Below, piece by piece: positions 21,219 to 25,352 of a stretch of 25,352 bases of DNA (positions within the stretch are counted from its first letter, which is position 1; each line of letters begins with the position of its first letter). The notes below the pieces were generated by a model, which did no database searches, had not been told where the DNA came from, and was given only the letters and a program-made list of their open reading frames with translations. Source of the stretch: JBDTMT01 sp033764095 (GTDB lineage Bacteria > Desulfobacterota > Binatia > HRBIN30 > CADEER01); the NCBI GenBank assembly GCA_033764095.1, contig JANRJF010000356.1, forward strand, positions 1-25,352. The letters run 5' to 3'. The position numbers and the translations under genes are program-made.

Positions 21219-23147
21219 ATGCGGGTGATGATCGGGACGACCCAGCGACACGCGGCGCGGTGCGGCGCGTGGACCCTGGCGGCATTGCTGCTGGGCAGCG
21301 TCGGCGCCAGCGTCTCCGTCGATTGGCTCGGCGCGCCGGCGGCGCGCGCGCAGATGGATGTCGCACCGCAGCAGGCGCCGGCGGACATCCCGCCGCCGCC
21401 GCAGCCCTGCGCGCCGCTCGACGGCGCCGCGTGCCCGAGTTGCACCACCGACGTGCCGGGCGCCTCGCCGTATCAGAACGGCCTGCCGGTCCCCTCGCCG
21501 CTGCCCGGGCACCATTACGTCGTGCAGCTGGTCAACGAGTCGAACGTCACCATCCTCGCCGGCGCCAACGCCGCGCATCGCGGCTCGTCGGTGCCGAACG
21601 GTCCGGTGCCGCCGCCGATCGCGGTGCTGCCGCGCGAGGGCACCTGGGTGATGCAGCCGAAGGGCGCGCCGAACAACGCCAACATCCTCACCATCGACAT
21701 CCCGCCGGAGTGGGAGGGCACGCAGTGCCCGCAGAGCAACCAGGACTGCCAGGCGAACGGGCCGCGCTTCTTCCCGCGCACCGGCTGCAAGTACGACATC
21801 GCCGCCAACCTGGCGCAGTGCGAGACCGGCTCGTGCGGCGACGCCTACGACTGCGGCCAGCAGGCGCTGCGCGATCCGCCGCGCGCCAGCGCCGGGCGGG
21901 CGCCGGTGAGCATCGTCGAGTGGACGTTCAACTCGCAGGGCGGCCAGGGCTACAACTATCCCGACATCAGCCTGGTGGACGGCGTCAGCCTCACCGTCGA
22001 CGTGCAGGCGATCGGCCCGCATTGCGCGTCGAAGGCCGGCGTGCCGAGCGAACCGAACTGGCTGAGCGAGAACCAGCCGCTGGCGATCCACGGCGCCGAC
22101 CTGCGCGATCCCGGCCGCTGCCTGCCCACCTTCCGGCTGACGCGCGGCGAGATCGGCCAGCTCATCCAGGGCCAGGGCGACCCGGACGACACCGTCGCCT
22201 GCTTCACCAACTGCGGCCGCTACGAATACCCGGACACGCCCGGCGCCGGCTGCGATCCGAGCACCGACCCGCGCTGCCGCAACTGGCTGGCGTTCTGCTG
22301 CTACGCGCCACCCGGCGATCCGGACCACGTCTATGGCGGTATGTGCAGCAGCAACAGCCAGTGCGCGCAGAGCGGCGGCTGCTGGGATCTGGTCACCCAG
22401 CCGGCGGTGTGCGCGTGCCGCGCGTTCAACAAGAACGCCGGCTGCCCGGCCGACGTCTGCACCCACCCCAACCCGCCGAACTACGCGGCGCAGCCCGAGT
22501 TCGGGCTCTGCACCGACGTCACCGGCAACCCCGACGAGTGCATCGGCGACGACACCATCCACGCCGTCTTCCCGGGCGGCTACACCTGGCCGAACGATCC
22601 GCAGACCTACCTGAGCGACGCGCGCGCCTACCGCATCATCTTCGCGCCCGGCTTCGACCCCACCAGCAACGCGCGCATCACCGACTCCGGCGCGATTCCG
22701 CTCTGCGCCTCGCTGCCGCCGCAGTACGGCTACGACGTCGAATCGCAGATCTGCGCCGGCGTCGCCGGCAAGCAGTTCGCCGGCGCGGCGCTGGTGCCGG
22801 CCTGCCAGAGCGACGACGACTGCCCGATCATCCCGGGCAGCACGCCGCCGGCGCACGCGAGCTGCGATCCGCTGCACAAGCGCTGCTCGACCTGGGCGTG
22901 CGCGATCGCCCCCGGCGGCCCGGTCAATACCGGTGGCCTGTTGTGCAGCTGGGGCGCCGCCGCCTCGCCGTCGCCAACCGCATCGCCGACCCCGGCGCGG
23001 CCCGGCGGCCTTCCCGGCACGCCAACGCCGCGGCACGGCGCGGAGGACGACGGCTGCGCCGTCACCGCCCCGTGCGGCGGCAGCGGCGGCGCGCTGCCCG
23101 CACTGCTGCTGTTTGGCGTGCTGCTGCGCCTGCGGCGGCGGCGCTGA
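21219..23147 (+). CDS. Secreted thaumatin-like protein with C-terminal sorting-like tail
   Basis: This is a 642-aa secreted protein. A Sec signal peptide with cleavage near APAARA|QMD covers the first 45 residues. Residues about 95-480 are thaumatin-like: FFPRTGCKYD, then CETGSCGDAYDCG (201-213), close to the thaumatin signature. SIVEWTF (E234) and YPDISLVDG (D249, D254) supply the acidic cleft residues of thaumatin-family proteins. CFTNC, FCCY and YTWPNDPQTYLSDARAYRIIF form the family ending. A Cys-rich insertion enlarges the domain (about 340-445). A second Cys-rich stretch (500-580) is followed by a Ser/Thr/Pro linker. The tail DDGCAVTAPCG...ALPALLLFGVLLRLRRRR has a Cys, a hydrophobic helix and an Arg cluster, like MYXO-CTERM-type surface-sorting tails. 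Plant and fungal relatives bind or cleave beta-glucans; here the role is inferred as a surface protein of unknown target. Confidence 0.85.
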   Translation: MRVMIGTTQRHAARCGAWTLAALLLGSVGASVSVDWLGAPAARAQMDVAPQQAPADIPPPPQPCAPLDGAACPSCTTDVPGASPYQNGLPVPSPLPGHHYVVQLVNESNVTILAGANAAHRGSSVPNGPVPPPIAVLPREGTWVMQPKGAPNNANILTIDIPPEWEGTQCPQSNQDCQANGPRFFPRTGCKYDIAANLAQCETGSCGDAYDCGQQALRDPPRASAGRAPVSIVEWTFNSQGGQGYNYPDISLVDGVSLTVDVQAIGPHCASKAGVPSEPNWLSENQPLAIHGADLRDPGRCLPTFRLTRGEIGQLIQGQGDPDDTVACFTNCGRYEYPDTPGAGCDPSTDPRCRNWLAFCCYAPPGDPDHVYGGMCSSNSQCAQSGGCWDLVTQPAVCACRAFNKNAGCPADVCTHPNPPNYAAQPEFGLCTDVTGNPDECIGDDTIHAVFPGGYTWPNDPQTYLSDARAYRIIFAPGFDPTSNARITDSGAIPLCASLPPQYGYDVESQICAGVAGKQFAGAALVPACQSDDDCPIIPGSTPPAHASCDPLHKRCSTWACAIAPGGPVNTGGLLCSWGAAASPSPTASPTPARPGGLPGTPTPRHGAEDDGCAVTAPCGGSGGALPALLLFGVLLRLRRRR

Positions 23148-23220
23148 GCAAATGCGTTGCGCCGCCGGCGCCTATCTGAGATGGCGAATCGCGCGCGGCG
23201 TGCGAGAAAAGCGTGCGGAA

Positions 23221-23267
23221 GTGCGGTGGTGCGGAGGCAGGAATGTTCCACCTCCGCAGCTCCGCAC
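23221..23267. repeat. GTGCGGA-type repeat forming a stem-loop
   Basis: GTGCGGAAGTGCGGTGGTGCGGAGG is a run of degenerate GTGCGG units (from 23214). TGCGGAGG (23230-23237) pairs with CCTCCGCA (23251-23258) around a 13-base loop holding GGAATGTTCCA, and the outer GTGCGG (23221-23226) pairs with CCGCAC (23262-23267). It lies between the thaumatin-like and dockerin-type genes and may end the first transcript or be a dispersed repeat. Confidence 0.6.
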
Positions 23268-23294
23268 GCCTTTCAACCCGGTGAGGGAGTGGTG

Positions 23295-24110
23295 ATGAGG
23301 AGCAGGAGCAGGCAGGCCGGTATCTGGATCAGCGTCCTGGCGGTGATCGTCTACGGCGTCGCCAGCTCGGCCCCGGCGGCGCACGGCGGTGAGACGGCCT
23401 GCGTCGGCGACTGCAACGGCGACGGCGAGGTGACGGTCAACGAGATCATCACCGGCGTCAACATCGCGCTCGGCAACACGCCGGTGCAGACCTGTCCGGC
23501 CTTCGACCGCAACGGCGACGGCCGCGTCGACATCAGCGAGCTGATCGCCGGCGTCGCCAACCTGCTCTACGGCTGCGGCGTCACGCCGCCGACCTCGATC
23601 CCGACCGACACGCCGACCGGCGGCGCCAGCCCGTCGCCGACCCCGCCGGCGACGCTCACCGCCACGCCGATTCCCGCCGGCACCGATACCGCGTCGCCGA
23701 CCCCGACCCGGACGCTCAAGCCGACCGTCACCGTCACCCGCACGCCGACCACGACGCTCAGCGTCTGCGGCGGCGTGGTCACCACCCTGCCGGTGCTGTG
23801 CAACCTGACCGTCGTCCCCAACCCGGTGTCGCGCAGCGGCACGATCGCCTTCCGCTTCGGCATCTCCGACCTGAACGGCGACGTGAACCGCCTCTGCATC
23901 GAGCTGCGCTACCCGGGCCTCGAGCCGCAGGTCAGCTGCAGCGCCGTGGCGCCGACCAACCGCGTCATCAACAGCATCCAGATGACCACCCCGGTCTCGG
24001 CCAGCCCGCTGCAGTTCGGCACCTACCAGGTCGGCATGCAGGCCTCCGACCGCGCCGGCAACTCGAGCAACGTCATCACCGCGACCTTCACCGTGCAGAC
24101 GCCGGGGTGA
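23295..24110 (+). CDS. Secreted dockerin-type calcium-binding protein with Thr/Pro linker and Ig-like C-terminal domain
   Basis: This 271-aa protein has a Sec signal peptide (WISVLAVIVYGVASSAPAAHG, cleavage near residue 30). Two EF-hand-like loops form a dockerin type I pair: residues 39-50 (DCNGDGEVTVNE) and 71-82 (DRNGDGRVDISE), each followed by a helix and bracketed by cysteines. A linker of about 60 residues rich in Thr, Pro and Ser (100-156, with SPSPTPPAT and SPTPTRT units) follows. The last about 100 residues look like a beta-sandwich (LTVVPNPVSRSGTIAFRF...DLNGD...GTYQVGMQASDRAGNSSNVITATFTV). The ATG at 23295 has GGGAG five bases upstream and gives a clean signal peptide; the longer frame upstream crosses the repeat. 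No cohesin is visible nearby, so calcium-stabilised surface display rather than a cellulosome is inferred. Confidence 0.85.
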   Translation: MRSRSRQAGIWISVLAVIVYGVASSAPAAHGGETACVGDCNGDGEVTVNEIITGVNIALGNTPVQTCPAFDRNGDGRVDISELIAGVANLLYGCGVTPPTSIPTDTPTGGASPSPTPPATLTATPIPAGTDTASPTPTRTLKPTVTVTRTPTTTLSVCGGVVTTLPVLCNLTVVPNPVSRSGTIAFRFGISDLNGDVNRLCIELRYPGLEPQVSCSAVAPTNRVINSIQMTTPVSASPLQFGTYQVGMQASDRAGNSSNVITATFTVQTPG

Positions 24111-24135
24111 GCGCGGTGCGGGCGGGAACGCCGTC

Positions 24136-24199
24136 GGCTACGGGTACGGGTACCCGTGCCCGATCCCCGTACCCCTACCCGATCCCGTCCCCCTACCCG
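24136..24199. repeat. Degenerate GGGTAC/GTACCC hexamer repeat tract
   Basis: After the dockerin-type gene the sequence reads GGCTACGGGTACGGGTACCC, then CCGTACCCCTACCCGATCCC and CCTACCCG. The units are built on GGGTAC on one side and CCCTACCCG on the other. The ACGGGTACCCGT centre is self-complementary, so the transcript can fold. The spacer to the next gene (24111-24399) holds nothing else I can recognise except a weak GC-rich background. Confidence 0.6.
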
Positions 24200-24399
24200 C
24201 CAGCCACCGCGCGCCTGCCATAGCACCCGGGCCAGCATCGCCCGCTCCATGTCGCAGGCCGCGCGGACGCATCGCGCCCATGGCGCCACGAACGGTGCGG
24301 CGGGATGACACGACGGCGAGGTGGCGGGTCGGCGGACGGCGACGGCGCACCGAGGCACGCGAATTGCCAGGGTCGCAGCCAGGATGACGAGGTGAGGGC

Positions 24400-25352
24400 A
24401 TGGTCCGCGAGGCGTTTGATCCGATCGACTGTCTGCGCCGCAATTGGCAGCTGCTGCTGATCGCGTCGCTGCCGGGCAGCCTGCTGCGCATCTGGGCGGT
24501 CTGGCACGCCCCGGAGCTGGCGGCCGGCGCCGCCGACGCGGTGGGCGAGGCCTCCGGCCTGGCGATGTGGAGCGCGCAGCACGGCCTGCTCTCCGTACTC
24601 ACCGTTCCGCTGCTGACGATTGCGGCGCTGCTGACCTACGAGGCGCTGCGCGACGAGCTGCCCGACCTCACCCTGCTGCGCGGCGCGCCGGCCCCGACCG
24701 CCAAGCCGCTGCGCCTCGACGCGATGACGCCGGCGGCGCGCGAGCTGCTGGCGGCGGTGTCGTCGCGCGGCGAGTTCCGCGTCGTGCCGCGCCTGACCGG
24801 CGCCGCGGTGGTCGCCCCCGGCAACGGACCGAACGACGACCGCGAGTTCTACGACCCGATCAACCGCGAGGTCACGCAACGCTATCGTTCGGCGCTGGCC
24901 GAGCTGGAGCGCGCCGGCCTGCTGGAGCGTGACGGCGAAACCCGCCGCCTGAACCGCATGGGCTGGCCGGCGGCGCGCCTGCTCACGCGCCAGGAGCTCG
25001 ACCGCATTGCGCAGCGCGCCCGACCGCTCAGCGACGCCGAGCAACGCCTGCTGCGCCTGGTCGCCGACTGCCGCCAGCGCTTCAAGGTCGACAAGGTCGT
25101 CGTGCGACGCGACGGCTCGGCGATGGGCGCCGTCTACGGCAATGGCCAGACCGTCCCGGTGCCGGACGTCTGCCCGCGCGCCGAAGCCCTCCCCGATCAC
25201 CCCGGCGACGCCGCCGCGGCGCGCTTCGAAGCCCTCGTCACCGGCATCCCCGACGACTACCTCACCGCCCTGCCCGAGCGCCGCCTCGGCAATCCGTTCG
25301 TCCTGCGCATCACCGAGACCGGACTGCGCTATCTGCGCTACTGCGAGATCGC
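24400..25352 (+). CDS. Unrecognised membrane-anchored protein, 3' end cut by window
   Basis: The visible 317 residues begin MVREAFDPIDCLRRNWQLLL. Two hydrophobic segments lie near residues 18-34 and 62-79. The rest is soluble: an Ala/Leu/Arg-rich region with TQRYRSALAELERAGLLERDG, a winged-helix-like block, then basic and acidic stretches (QRFKVDKVVVRRDGSAMGAVYG) ending RLGNPFVLRITETGLRYLRYC. The VTQRYRSALAELERAGLLERD and ITETGLRYLRY pieces resemble winged-helix strands and recall membrane-anchored phage-resistance or regulatory proteins, but this is weak. No family is recognised. The ATG at 24400 has GAGGTGAGGG upstream. The frame is open to the window end, so true length and function are unknown. 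Confidence 0.7.
   Translation, partial: MVREAFDPIDCLRRNWQLLLIASLPGSLLRIWAVWHAPELAAGAADAVGEASGLAMWSAQHGLLSVLTVPLLTIAALLTYEALRDELPDLTLLRGAPAPTAKPLRLDAMTPAARELLAAVSSRGEFRVVPRLTGAAVVAPGNGPNDDREFYDPINREVTQRYRSALAELERAGLLERDGETRRLNRMGWPAARLLTRQELDRIAQRARPLSDAEQRLLRLVADCRQRFKVDKVVVRRDGSAMGAVYGNGQTVPVPDVCPRAEALPDHPGDAAAARFEALVTGIPDDYLTALPERRLGNPFVLRITETGLRYLRYCEI

Noticed and set aside
20712..23036. 774-aa leftward open frame opposite the GFA and thaumatin-like genes
   Set aside because: No motif is visible and it covers two genes with convincing signatures on the other strand.
1..25352. CRISPR array, tRNA, rRNA, integrase or prophage genes
   Set aside because: No regularly spaced direct repeats, tRNA cloverleaf or rRNA segments, and no phage or transposase proteins were seen on reading the window.

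Overview
The window is about 25 kb of very GC-rich, densely coding bacterial chromosome. No rRNA, tRNA, CRISPR array, integrase or phage gene is visible. Several features point to an uncultured deltaproteobacterium-like lineage, most probably Candidatus Binatota (Binatia): the secreted protein with a CxGDCNGDG dockerin-type calcium module and a Thr/Pro-rich linker, the tripartite C-terminal tail with an Arg cluster, several families of short interspersed repeats, and a catabolic mix of crotonase, amidohydrolase, SDR and P450. This placement is an inference from gene style, not a search result.

Region 1 (1-5826) looks like a TetR-controlled catabolic locus. A TetR gene and a partial enoyl-CoA hydratase run leftward. 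A possible 43-aa leader ORF, an amidohydrolase, a PF10118-type di-metal hydrolase, an SDR and a CYP142-like cytochrome P450 run rightward. Two overlapping divergent promoters share a 14-bp palindrome (TACAGT-CA-ACTGTA). A 174-bp miniature inverted-repeat element lies between the PF10118 gene and the SDR. It is flanked by a 9-bp near-perfect duplication and extends the upstream reading frame by exactly 61 codons.

Region 2 (5851-8653) is a leftward sulfur operon: two YeeE/YedE-type half transporters, a persulfide dioxygenase-rhodanese fusion and a TauE/SafE-type exporter. Together they would import, oxidise or transfer, and export sulfur compounds.

Region 3 (8896-15183) holds an Hsp20 chaperone, a UspA protein, an unrecognised 380-aa helical protein, a small leftward pair (58-aa protein and BCAM0308-like zinc-ribbon protein), an unrecognised 121-aa protein, a second copy of the miniature element, and an MgtA-type Mg2+ P-type ATPase.

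Region 4 (15184-21185) concerns envelope and lipid functions: an acyltransferase fused to a DUF2147 domain behind an orphan TetR-like operator, a SAM methyltransferase, a fatty acid hydroxylase/sterol desaturase-type enzyme, a GT39-like membrane glycosyltransferase with a beta-rich C-terminal domain, and a GFA/CENP-V-type zinc protein.

Region 5 (21219-25352) encodes secreted proteins: a bacterial thaumatin-like protein with a C-terminal sorting-like tail, a dockerin-type calcium-binding protein, repeat-bearing spacers, and the start of an unrecognised membrane-anchored protein that runs off the window. No stretch longer than 300 bases is free of a gene.
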